This document shows positions 1-7,265 of a stretch of DNA of 12,812 nucleotides, piece after piece (within the stretch, counting starts at the first letter, position 1; the number at the start of each line of letters is the position of its first letter). Under the pieces are notes generated by a model, which did not search any database, was not told the origin of the DNA, and was given only the letters and a program-made list of their open reading frames with translations. The DNA comes from Alistipes sp. (GTDB lineage: Bacteria > Bacteroidota > Bacteroidia > Bacteroidales > Rikenellaceae), in NCBI GenBank assembly GCA_022511355.1, contig JAFLRS010000042.1, positions 1 through 12,812 of the forward strand, given 5' to 3'. The position numbers were made by a program, and so were the translations under genes.

Positions 1-2
1 TC

Positions 3-557
3 ATTATCGACATCGGCGGCGGTACGACCGAAATAGCCTGCATATCGCTGGGCGGTATCGTATGTTCGGAGTCCATCAACACCGCGGGCGACGTCTTTAC
101 CTCCGACATTCTTAACTATGTGCGTCAGCAGCACAATATCCGCATCGGCGAGCGCACGGCCGAGTCCATCAAATGTTCGGTGGGTGCCGCCGTGCTCGAC
201 CTCGAGGACGAGCCCGAAGATTGCGTAATTACGGGTCCCGATATTCTGACCGCTCTGCCGCGCACCGTGTCGCTCAGTTCGAACGAGATTGCCTATGCGC
301 TCGAAAAGTCGCTCGTCAAGCTCGATGCCGCGCTTATGTCGGTACTCGAGAATATGCCTCCCGAATTGTACTCCGACATCGTTAAGAACGGAGTGTATCT
401 GGCCGGCGGAGGTGCGCTGATTCGCGGTCTGGACAAGCGTTTCTCCGAGAAGACTGGTCTTACGTTCCACATTTCGGAGGACCCGCTGCGCGCCATCGTC
501 CGCGGAACGGGCATCGCTCTCAAGAATCGCCGTCACTTCTCCTTCCTGATGAGTTAG
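3..557 (+). CDS. mreB: MreB, rod-shape actin homologue (3' part only)
   Basis: This is the C-terminal 184 residues of MreB; the gene enters from the left edge and reads in frame from base 3 to TAG at 555-557. MreB is a bacterial actin that polymerises on the inner membrane and directs the elongation machinery. The phosphate-2 motif DIGGGTTE followed by the SLGGIV segment lies at bases 9-60. The adenosine-binding motif GVYLAGGGALIRGLDKRF lies near bases 390-440, with the usual GTGIAL segment at the C-terminus. About half of a typical 340-350 residue MreB is present. The start lies outside the window; the GTG at base 120 is internal, because homology continues upstream. It heads a packed mreBCD-mrdA-rodA cluster, with mreC starting 28 nt after its stop. 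Confidence 0.97.
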   Translation: MIDIGGGTTEIACISLGGIVCSESINTAGDVFTSDILNYVRQQHNIRIGERTAESIKCSVGAAVLDLEDEPEDCVITGPDILTALPRTVSLSSNEIAYALEKSLVKLDAALMSVLENMPPELYSDIVKNGVYLAGGGALIRGLDKRFSEKTGLTFHISEDPLRAIVRGTGIALKNRRHFSFLMS

Positions 558-585
558 CGGCCGCAAAGGGGCGCATAAATCGTCT

Positions 586-1416
586 ATGTACCGACTTGTA
601 GAGTTCCTGCGTCGCAGTTATGTGACCATTCTGTTCGTGGTTCTCGAAATCGCGGCAGTGAGCTTCTACATACAATCGACTCCCTATACCCGAGCGCGTA
701 TGCTCTCGAAGCTCTATTCGGTGACGGGTTGGGCTGCGGGTGCCCGCTCCGAAGTGGTGTCGTATTTCGCTCTGGCGGGCGAGAACCGCGCTCTCAACGA
801 GCGGTTGGCTCTGCTCGAGGCCGAGGTTGCGGCCCTGCGCGAGACCGCACCCGATGTGACGCCCGAGGTGGCTGAAGATTTCCCGTATTCGTTCATTGCG
901 GCGCGGGTGGTCGCGAATACGGTGAACCGTCCCCGCAACTTCATAACACTGAACCGCGGTTTGCGCGACGGTGTGGTTCCCGAATCGGCGGTGGTTACGC
1001 CGTCGGGAGCTGTTGTGGGATATGTGCTGGAGTGTTCGGAGCGCTATTCGGTGGCGATGTCGATTCTGAATGTCGATTTCCGCACGAGCGGCAAAATCGG
1101 GGAGTCGGAGTATTCCGGTTCGATCGAATGGCGCGGCGATTCGCCTTACGAAATCACGCTGTGCAACCTTTCGAAATATGCCGACCCCGAAGAGGGCAAA
1201 CGTGTGCTGACCACGGGATTTTCGCACTATTTCGCTCCCGACATGATGATAGGTACGGTGGAGAGTTTCGAAATGGACGAGACTCAAACCTCGTATACGG
1301 CTGCGGTGCGGCTGTCGGTGGATATGTCGCGTTTGCAGAATGTGCTGATAGTCCGCAACGAAGCTTTGGGCGAGGTTGCCGAGCTGGAGGAGCGGGTGCG
1401 AAACTCATATAACTGA
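586..1416 (+). CDS. mreC: MreC, rod-shape determining membrane protein
   Basis: A 276-residue bitopic inner-membrane protein whose periplasmic part scaffolds PBP2/RodA and links them to MreB. Residues 1-12 are a short basic cytoplasmic tail, residues 13-29 a single membrane helix, and residues 64-87 a leucine/alanine/glutamate-rich coiled coil. The rest is the beta-rich MreC core: RVVANTVNRPRNFITLNRG, then GLRDGV, AVVTPSGAVVGYV and the late DMMIGTVESFEMD segment. The length matches Bacteroidetes MreC proteins. It starts at the ATG 28 nt after mreB and is followed almost at once by mreD, so the genes are very likely co-transcribed. No internal promoter was seen. Confidence 0.95.
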   Translation: MYRLVEFLRRSYVTILFVVLEIAAVSFYIQSTPYTRARMLSKLYSVTGWAAGARSEVVSYFALAGENRALNERLALLEAEVAALRETAPDVTPEVAEDFPYSFIAARVVANTVNRPRNFITLNRGLRDGVVPESAVVTPSGAVVGYVLECSERYSVAMSILNVDFRTSGKIGESEYSGSIEWRGDSPYEITLCNLSKYADPEEGKRVLTTGFSHYFAPDMMIGTVESFEMDETQTSYTAAVRLSVDMSRLQNVLIVRNEALGEVAELEERVRNSYN

Positions 1417-1427
1417 ATTTGACCGAT

Positions 1428-1946
1428 ATGCGATATATCTTCCGATACCTGATGCTTTTTGCGATTACGGTGCTGTTGCAGACTTTCTTCTTCGACCGCC
1501 TGACGCTCAGCGTCTATTTCGCTCCGATGATATATACGGCCGTATTGGTGCTGCTGCCGGTGAATGCTCCTTCGGTACTCAATCTTATGACCGGATTCGC
1601 GGCGGGAGCGGTTACCGATTTGCTTTGCGGTACGGCCGGACTCCACACCATAGCCTCGCTGGCTGCGGGTTATGTACGCCGTCCGCTGCTTACGGCCATC
1701 GTGGGTCTCGACGGAATGCGTGACGGAGGTTTCCCGGGACCGCGCAATATGGGCCGTCGTCAGTTTACGCAGTACTTCATTCTGATAACCGCATTTCACG
1801 CACTTGTTTTCTATACCTTCGAGGCCTTCACGGTCGGACATTTTCTCTATACTCTGCTCCGTTTTGTGACGGGTACGGTTTCGTCGCTGCTCTTCCTGCG
1901 GATAGCCGCCTATATGTTCAACTCCAAAGCACCGTCGCGTCAATGA
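1428..1946 (+). CDS. mreD: MreD, rod-shape determining membrane protein
   Basis: A 172-residue, very hydrophobic protein with about five or six predicted membrane helices, as expected for MreD, the integral membrane partner of MreC. The family-typical segment GFAAGAVTDLLCGTAGLHT lies in the second quarter; a glycine-rich Asp-containing stretch here is the most conserved part of MreD. I chose the ATG at 1428 (MRYIFRYLMLF) over an in-frame TTG at 1419 because it puts the first membrane helix at the N-terminus and leaves 11 nt after the mreC stop. Its TGA overlaps the mrdA ATG (ATGA at 1943-1946), which implies translational coupling. MreD sequences are poorly conserved, so position between mreC and mrdA strongly supports the call. 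Confidence 0.92.
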   Translation: MRYIFRYLMLFAITVLLQTFFFDRLTLSVYFAPMIYTAVLVLLPVNAPSVLNLMTGFAAGAVTDLLCGTAGLHTIASLAAGYVRRPLLTAIVGLDGMRDGGFPGPRNMGRRQFTQYFILITAFHALVFYTFEAFTVGHFLYTLLRFVTGTVSSLLFLRIAAYMFNSKAPSRQ

Positions 1947-3769
1947 AAACCTACGACGAATCGGCACGCATCCGCACGCTGCGGGTGGTGGTATTCATCA
2001 TATTCGGCGCGATATTCCTCCGTTTGGCGTGGATTCAGCTCATCGATTCGAGATACAAGGAGATGGCCCGGAACAATATTCTGCGTCATGTGGTTCAGTA
2101 TCCCGCCCGCGGTGAGGTCTATGACCGCAACGGCGAGTATCTGGTGCAGAGTATCGAGTGTTATGACTTCATGGTCGTCTACCGCGAGATTCCGGGCGAG
2201 GGTTTCGACACGGTGCGCATTTGCGAGACTTTGGGCATTTCGCGCGAGCGGCTCGAACGCGAACTGGCTTCGGCGCGAATGGCTCCGCGTGCGCCGAGGA
2301 AGATTCTGGGTTTCGTGTCGCAGCAGGAGAAGCTGCAGCTCGACGAGTTCAATCTGCGCGGATTCTACACCGTGGCCCGTACCGTGCGTCGTTATCCGCG
2401 CAAGGTTGGCGGCAATCTGTTGGGATATGTGGGCGAGGTTACCGAAGATATGCTGCGCCGATACCCCGACTATCGTGCGGGTGATTATATCGGCGTTACG
2501 GGTGTGGAGTCGGCCTACGAGGATGTGCTTCGCGGCAGGAAGGGTCTGCGCATCGAGACCCGCGACGTTCACGGGGCTCCGCGCGGCTCCTACATGGATG
2601 GTGCATTCGATACGCTTCCCGAGACGGGCAGTTCGATAGTCTGCACTATCGACGCCCGCCTGCAGCTCTTCGCCGAGGAGCTTATGGAGGGGAAGGTGGG
2701 TGCCGCCGTGGCTATCGAACCCTCGACGGGCGAGATTCTGATGATGGTTTCGTCGCCCACATACGACCCCGACGAACTGGTGGGACGCGAACGCGGAAAC
2801 AACTACATGAAGATGCTCAACAACAAACGGCGGCCGCTTTTCAACCGTGCCGTGCGTGCGAAATATCCTCCGGGTTCGACTTTCAAGCTGGTGCAGGGTC
2901 TGATAGGTTTGCAGGAGGGAGTCCTGAAACCGACGAATATGTATCCATGCCACATGGGCTATCACAACGGACGCGTTACGGTGAAGTGTCATGCCCACGG
3001 TTCGCCGCTGAATCTCTATGAGGCGGTGGCTACGTCGTGCAACGCCTATTTCTGCTATGTATTCCGCAACATTCTCGACAATCCCCGATACGGCAATGTG
3101 AAGGATGGTTTCGACGTGTGGCGCGAATATGTGGAGAGTTTCGGTTTCGGACGCAATCTCGATACCGACTTCATAGGCGAGGGCGACGGATATGTTCCCG
3201 ACCGTAAATTCTATGACTGGCGGTATCGCGGTTCGTGGAATTCGCAGACGGTGCTGTCGCTGTCGATAGGTCAGGGCGAGTTGGGCTGCACGCCTTTGCA
3301 GATGGCCAATCTGGCGGCCATAATCGCCAACCGCGGCTACTATTATGTTCCGCATATCGTTCGGAGCGTGGAGGGTCGCGATTCGTTGGATGCCCGTTTC
3401 CGCGAACGTCACTACACGAAGGTGGAACCGAAATATTTCGACCCCATAGTCGAGGGTATGTGGCGCGGCGTGAATGTGGGCGGAACCTCCACTTTGGCGC
3501 GTCTGGAGGGGCTGGATGTCTGCGGAAAGACGGGTACGGCCCAGAATCCGCACGGAGATGACCATTCTACATTTCTGTCGTTCGCCCCGAAGGACAATCC
3601 GCGCATCGCCATATCGGTATATGTCGAGAACGGAGGTTTCGGAGCCTCGACGGCTCTGCCCATAGCTTCGCTGTTGGAGGAGTTCTACCTCACCGACACC
3701 ATACAGCGGCAAAGGCTGGTGGATATGGTAAAGAGTAAAAACATCTATTATCCCGCTTATGACAAATGA
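1943..3769 (+). CDS. mrdA: Penicillin-binding protein 2 (elongasome transpeptidase)
   Basis: A 608-residue class B penicillin-binding protein that cross-links peptidoglycan during lateral wall growth, as partner of RodA. An N-terminal membrane anchor (about residues 13-33) precedes the pedestal domain with the ARGEVYDRNG motif near residue 55. The transpeptidase domain carries all three active-site motifs: SxxK as Ser312-Thr-Phe-Lys315, SxN as Ser365-Cys-Asn367, and KTG at 529-531. The GIxGxE-type motif is present as IGVTGVESAYE near 183-193. It overlaps mreD by 4 nt upstream and rodA by 11 nt downstream, so it is embedded in the shape operon. It is the expected lethal target of mecillinam-type beta-lactams (family knowledge). 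Confidence 0.97.
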   Translation: MKTYDESARIRTLRVVVFIIFGAIFLRLAWIQLIDSRYKEMARNNILRHVVQYPARGEVYDRNGEYLVQSIECYDFMVVYREIPGEGFDTVRICETLGISRERLERELASARMAPRAPRKILGFVSQQEKLQLDEFNLRGFYTVARTVRRYPRKVGGNLLGYVGEVTEDMLRRYPDYRAGDYIGVTGVESAYEDVLRGRKGLRIETRDVHGAPRGSYMDGAFDTLPETGSSIVCTIDARLQLFAEELMEGKVGAAVAIEPSTGEILMMVSSPTYDPDELVGRERGNNYMKMLNNKRRPLFNRAVRAKYPPGSTFKLVQGLIGLQEGVLKPTNMYPCHMGYHNGRVTVKCHAHGSPLNLYEAVATSCNAYFCYVFRNILDNPRYGNVKDGFDVWREYVESFGFGRNLDTDFIGEGDGYVPDRKFYDWRYRGSWNSQTVLSLSIGQGELGCTPLQMANLAAIIANRGYYYVPHIVRSVEGRDSLDARFRERHYTKVEPKYFDPIVEGMWRGVNVGGTSTLARLEGLDVCGKTGTAQNPHGDDHSTFLSFAPKDNPRIAISVYVENGGFGASTALPIASLLEEFYLTDTIQRQRLVDMVKSKNIYYPAYDK

Positions 3770-5195
3770 ACGGAATAGCGGTATATTCGGCGGCATCGAC
3801 TTCAAGTGCGTCGGACTCTACATCGCGTTGTCGGTGGTGGGGCTTATGAGCATCTGCGCCGCCACATACGACAAGGAGAGTATGTCGTTCTTCGCCATGT
3901 CCAACCTCTACATGAAGCAGGCCATGTGGGTGGGCATAGCGTGGCTGTTCGCATTCGTGCTTATGCTTTCCGACAGCCGCTACTTCCATATGCTGGCATA
4001 TCCGGCCTATGCGGTCGGTATTCTGCTGTTGTTGGGCACGTTGTTTTTCGGTCGGGAGGTCAATGGAGCGAAGGCGTGGTTCGAATTCGGTTCGCTGCGC
4101 GTGCAGCCGGTCGAATTCGCGAAGATAGCCATAGCTCTTGCCGTGGCCCGAATGATGAGCGAAAACGGATTCGAAATTAACAAACCGGCATCGCTGTTCA
4201 AGCTTGCAGCCCTGATTCTGCTGCCGTTGGGAATCATCGTCGCGCAGAACGATACGGGTTCGGGCATCGTACTCGGTTCGCTGATATTCGTGCTATACCG
4301 CGAGGGTCTCAACAAATGGCTTTGCATTCCGGTGCTGTTCGTGGCTCTGCTCTTCGTGGTTTCGTTCATCATAGCCCCGACGGTACTCACGCTGCTGCTG
4401 ATATTCATCTTTTCGCTTTCGGAGATGATGATGAACGGCGAATGGCGCAGCCGAGTGGTGTTTCTGGCCGCGATGTTCGCCTTGTCGATACTTATATATA
4501 TAATACAGTGGGCGGCCGGAGGCAAAATGCTCTATTACGAGACGCTGCTCATAGCATCGGGAGTCGGGGTGGCGGCGGCCGCGATATACGCTTACCGTTC
4601 GAATCTGCGGAATATCTATCTGATAGTGGCTCTTTATATGGCGTCGATGCTGTTTTTGCCCATGAGCCAGTACTTTTTCGATTCGATACTCAAACCCCAC
4701 CAGCAGAACCGGATACTTACATTCCTCGGCTTGCAGGAGGACCTGAAGAAGACGGGTTATAACGTGCATCAGTCGAAGATAGCGATAGGTTCGGGCGGAT
4801 TTTTCGGCAAGGGCTATCTTCACGGCACGCAGATACAGTACGATTTCGTGCCCGAGAAACATACCGACTTCATCTTCTGTTCGATAGGCGAGGAGTGGGG
4901 TTTTGCGGGTTCGGCGGTGGTGCTTGTGCTGCTCCTGCTGCTGATATTCCGGCTCATGAAGATGGGCGACCGTTACGGAGAGCCGTTCGGACGCGTGTAT
5001 TGTTATTGCGTGGCGGCGATACTGCTGTTCCACGTGCTGGTGAATGTGGGCATGACGATAGGATTGATGCCGGTGATGGGTATCCCGTTGCCTTTTATCA
5101 GTTACGGCGGTTCGTCGTTCGTAGCCTTCACGATATTGCTGTTCGTGGCGATAAATCTGGACGCTTCGACCCGACGTCTGGAGCTCGGCAGATAA
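3759..5195 (+). CDS. rodA: RodA, SEDS peptidoglycan glycosyltransferase
   Basis: A 478-residue polytopic SEDS-family protein that polymerises lipid II into glycan strands together with PBP2. Family motifs are clear: GAKAWFEFGSLRVQPVEFAK (103-122), QNDTGSGIV (163-171, where many RodA proteins have QPDLGTA), HQSKIAIGSGGFFGKG (337-352), FVPEKHTDFIF (363-373) and PLPFISYGGSS near the C-terminus. The putative catalytic Asp in the large extracellular loop is Asp328, in LGLQEDLKKTGY. It is about 100 residues longer than the roughly 370-residue enterobacterial RodA. The extra material is hydrophobic and lies around residues 195-300, suggesting additional membrane helices. The ATG overlaps the end of mrdA by 11 nt. 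It is the last gene of the operon, with a strong terminator directly after its stop. Confidence 0.95.
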   Translation: MTNERNSGIFGGIDFKCVGLYIALSVVGLMSICAATYDKESMSFFAMSNLYMKQAMWVGIAWLFAFVLMLSDSRYFHMLAYPAYAVGILLLLGTLFFGREVNGAKAWFEFGSLRVQPVEFAKIAIALAVARMMSENGFEINKPASLFKLAALILLPLGIIVAQNDTGSGIVLGSLIFVLYREGLNKWLCIPVLFVALLFVVSFIIAPTVLTLLLIFIFSLSEMMMNGEWRSRVVFLAAMFALSILIYIIQWAAGGKMLYYETLLIASGVGVAAAAIYAYRSNLRNIYLIVALYMASMLFLPMSQYFFDSILKPHQQNRILTFLGLQEDLKKTGYNVHQSKIAIGSGGFFGKGYLHGTQIQYDFVPEKHTDFIFCSIGEEWGFAGSAVVLVLLLLLIFRLMKMGDRYGEPFGRVYCYCVAAILLFHVLVNVGMTIGLMPVMGIPLPFISYGGSSFVAFTILLFVAINLDASTRRLELGR

Positions 5196-5198
5196 GAA

Positions 5199-5235
5199 AC
5201 ACAAAAGGCAACTCGCTGTGAGTTGCCTTTTGTGT
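5199..5235. terminator. Strong, probably bidirectional intrinsic terminator
   Basis: A perfect 16-bp inverted repeat (left arm 5199-5214, right arm 5220-5235) encloses a 5-nt loop. It begins 3 nt after the rodA stop. On the plus strand the right arm ends in a T-rich run (CCTTTTGTGT). On the minus strand the stem is followed by TTTCTTAT. It can therefore serve both rodA and the convergent L28/L33/DUF4295 operon, which ends at 5283. Confidence 0.9.
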
Positions 5236-5282
5236 GTCGGTCGTTTTCGGGGACCGAAATCACAAATCCGAATCTTTTTCTG

Positions 5283-5432
5283 TTATTTGAAGAATTCGGT
5301 AACCTGGTCGTTCGGAACGATGGCCTCTTTGAACATATAGGCACCGGTTTTTTCCGACTTAACCATCTTGATACATTTGGTAAACTGTTTACCTGTACCG
5401 GTTTTGAGCGTTGCGACTACTTTCTTTGCCAT
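5283..5432 (-). CDS. DUF4295-type small basic protein
   Basis: A 49-residue basic protein starting MAKKVVATLKTGTGKQFTK and ending VPNDQVTEFFK. Length, sequence and position directly downstream of rpmB and rpmG match the DUF4295 family, which is found in Bacteroidetes next to L28/L33 (from memory of the family). Its function is unknown; the MAKK start and lysine-rich composition resemble small ribosomal proteins, but a ribosomal role is only inference. It begins 12 nt after the rpmG stop and is the last gene of this three-gene operon. In many Bacteroidetes ftsY follows here; in this window a shared terminator follows instead. Confidence 0.85.
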   Translation of the reverse strand: MAKKVVATLKTGTGKQFTKCIKMVKSEKTGAYMFKEAIVPNDQVTEFFK

Positions 5433-5444
5433 AATTCAGACGAT

Positions 5445-5627
5445 TTACTTGATTTCACGATGAACGGTCACACGCTTGAGATAGGGGTTGTACTTTTTAC
5501 GCTCCAGTCTGTCGGGTGTGTTTTTCTTGTTCTTGGTGGTGATGTAGCGGGACATTCCCGGTACTCCGCTTTCTTTCTGTTCGGTGCATTCCAAAATGAC
5601 CTGAACTCTGTTACCTTTCTTTGCCAT
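5445..5627 (-). CDS. rpmG: 50S ribosomal protein L33 (zinc-independent form)
   Basis: A 60-residue large-subunit protein. RVQVILECTE at the N-terminus and KKNTPDRLERKKYNPYLKRVT at the C-terminus, ending VHREIK, are diagnostic L33 segments. The zinc-binding form has two CxxC-type cysteine pairs; here only one Cys remains (CTEQK, and YNP where zinc forms have YCP), so this is the C-minus form. A short extra segment, SGVPGMS, lies between CTEQKE and RYITTKNK and is common in Bacteroidetes L33. It is 12 nt downstream of rpmB and 12 nt upstream of the DUF4295 gene, so it is co-transcribed with both. Confidence 0.95.
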   Translation of the reverse strand: MAKKGNRVQVILECTEQKESGVPGMSRYITTKNKKNTPDRLERKKYNPYLKRVTVHREIK

Positions 5628-5639
5628 TTTTACCGATTT

Positions 5640-5873
5640 TTAGTAGAGTTTTTTGGGGGCTGCGGCCTCTTTGAGAGCAGCTGCGAGTCCCTTTTTGTTA
5701 ATGGTTTTCATTCCGGAGGTCGATACTTTCAGAGTAATCCATCGTCCCTCCTCCTCGGACCAGAAGCGTTTGGTTTTCAGATTGGGGCTGAAGGTACGCT
5801 TGGTCTTGCGGTTCGAGTGGGAAACGTTGTTGCCCACTACGGCGGTTTTACCTGTGATTTCGCAGACTTTCAT
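5640..5873 (-). CDS. rpmB: 50S ribosomal protein L28 (zinc-independent form)
   Basis: A 77-residue large-subunit protein. MKVCEITGKTAVVGNNVSHS, the RKTKRTFSPNL segment and the ISTKxLRT-like region KVSTSGMKTINKKGL identify L28. Only Cys4 is present in place of the CxxC pair of zinc-binding L28, so it is the C-minus form, matching the C-minus L33 beside it. It is the first gene of an rpmB-rpmG-DUF4295 operon transcribed leftwards. The leader is roughly 60 nt and A-rich near the start codon, after a well-matched promoter at 5941-5971. Confidence 0.95.
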   Translation of the reverse strand: MKVCEITGKTAVVGNNVSHSNRKTKRTFSPNLKTKRFWSEEEGRWITLKVSTSGMKTINKKGLAAALKEAAAPKKLY

Positions 5874-5940
5874 TGTTTTACGTTGTTAATGTTTCTTGTC
5901 ATTCCCGTCATGTGCCTGCAATGCCGCACAATCGGGGATG

Positions 5941-5971
5941 CAAATATAGTAAGAAAATTCCGAACCTGCAA
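5941..5971 (-). promoter_or_regulatory. Bacteroidetes-type promoter for rpmB operon
   Basis: Read on the minus strand, TATATTTG (5948-5941) is a perfect match to the Bacteroidetes -7 consensus TAnnTTTG. TTG at 5971-5969 lies 20 nt upstream, the expected place for the -33 element. Transcription would start about 60 nt before the rpmB ATG. It also separates the ribosomal operon from cinA, whose stop is 50 nt further upstream. Confidence 0.75.
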
Positions 5972-6020
5972 TTTTCTCGAAATTTTTCGGCGAACTTGTT
6001 GTTTCGGTCCGTGTGTGCCG

Positions 6021-7265
6021 TTATTTGCGGTTGAGGATTCTGTCGCGCAGGAGTTCTATGGCATAGGCCGAGGCGCGTTCGATAATCTGACCGCGGTCGG
6101 TGCCCGAATTGCGCATTACGGCGGTCGTGCCTTCGGCCGATGCGACGGCGAACCATACCGTACCCACGGGTTTCTCTTCGCTGCCGCCGGCAGGACCTGC
6201 TATGCCTGTGGTGGCGACTCCGTAGTCGGCGCCCGTTATGCGTCTTACGCCTTCGGCCATTTCGCGTGCCGTCTGTTCGCTTACCGCTCCGCAGCGTCGG
6301 AGCGTGTCGGGCGATACGCCGAGCATACTGATTTTCGCCTCGTTGGAGTAGGTCACCGCTCCCGCAAGGAGGTAGGCCGACGCTCCCGCCATGGCGGTGA
6401 ACAGCGATGCGATTCTTCCTCCGGTGCAGCTTTCGGCCACGGCGAGCGTTTGGCCGCGTTCGGTGAGCATACGGTGTACGTGTTCCTGCAGGGTGGCATT
6501 CTCGAAGCCGGCGATGTTGTCGGGGATTATCTCCTCGAGCATGGCGAAGCGGCGTTCGATTTCGGCCGCGACGCTCTCTCCGTCCACCTCGTATGCCGAC
6601 AGACGCAGACGCACGATGTTGGGTGCGGGCAGATATGCCAGTTTCAGATACGGAGGCAGAGCCTCTTCCCATGAGGCGATGCGTTCGGCCAGCATGGATT
6701 CGGGGATGCCGGCGGTTATCATGGTGCGGTGTACGACCGAACGCAGTTCGAATCGGTTTTTGAGCCGCGGCAGAACTTCGTCCTCCATCAGATGTTTCAT
6801 CTCGAAGGGTACGCCGGGCAGATTTATCAGAATGTGTCCGTCGCGTTCGAACCACATTCCGGGAGCTGTGCCGTGGGCGTTGAACAGTACGGTGCAGCCT
6901 TCGGGCACGAGTGCCTGCGAACGGTTCAGTTCGTTGAAAGGTATGTTCCGGCGTTCGAGCAGACCGCGTATATGCATCTCCACATCGGGGTCGTTCACCA
7001 TGCGGCATCCGAACATTCGTGCGAGGGTGGTTTTGGTTATGTCGTCCTTCGTGGGGCCGAGACCTCCGGTGGTTATCACCACGCTGCACCGTTCCATGGC
7101 CCGCAGTATGCTCTCTTCGATTTGCCGTGCGTCGTCGCCCACCGAGAGCCGTTCGCTTACGGTTATGCCGGCTTCATTGAGTTGTCGGGCGATGTGCGCG
7201 GCGTTGGTATCGACAATCTGACCTATCAGAATCTCGTCGCCTATGGTTATTATTGCGGCATTCAT
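6021..7265 (-). CDS. cinA: CinA family protein (nicotinamide-nucleotide amidohydrolase type)
   Basis: A 414-residue two-domain protein. The N-terminal half is a molybdopterin-binding-like (COG1058) domain, starting AAIITIGDEILIGQIVDTNA and containing TTGGLGPTKDD (pyrophosphatase activity in characterised CinA proteins). The C-terminal domain, from about residue 258, is the PncC-type NMN deamidase, with AESCTGG and TTGIAGPAGGSEEKPVGTV. CinA proteins recycle pyridine-nucleotide breakdown products; a competence role is known only in some Gram-positives. I chose the ATG at 7265 because family homology begins exactly there, although the frame stays open far upstream inside pyrD. Its ATG overlaps the pyrD TGA (ATGA), indicating coupling to that gene. 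No clear intrinsic terminator follows it. Confidence 0.95.
   Translation of the reverse strand: MNAAIITIGDEILIGQIVDTNAAHIARQLNEAGITVSERLSVGDDARQIEESILRAMERCSVVITTGGLGPTKDDITKTTLARMFGCRMVNDPDVEMHIRGLLERRNIPFNELNRSQALVPEGCTVLFNAHGTAPGMWFERDGHILINLPGVPFEMKHLMEDEVLPRLKNRFELRSVVHRTMITAGIPESMLAERIASWEEALPPYLKLAYLPAPNIVRLRLSAYEVDGESVAAEIERRFAMLEEIIPDNIAGFENATLQEHVHRMLTERGQTLAVAESCTGGRIASLFTAMAGASAYLLAGAVTYSNEAKISMLGVSPDTLRRCGAVSEQTAREMAEGVRRITGADYGVATTGIAGPAGGSEEKPVGTVWFAVASAEGTTAVMRNSGTDRGQIIERASAYAIELLRDRILNRK

Noticed and set aside
1940..3805. 621-codon open frame on the minus strand opposite mrdA
   Set aside because: It is a shadow of PBP2: the plus frame carries all three transpeptidase motifs, and the antisense product has no recognisable domain and a histidine/arginine-rich composition typical of antisense frames in GC-rich genes.
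5972..6020. Possible terminator after cinA (CGAAAAATTTCG palindrome)
   Set aside because: The stem is only about 5 bp, AT-rich and lacks a T-tract in the right place; not convincing.
5223..6674. 483-codon plus-strand open frame across the L28/L33/DUF4295 genes and part of cinA
   Set aside because: It runs antisense to four confidently identified genes and begins inside the terminator; its composition is implausible.
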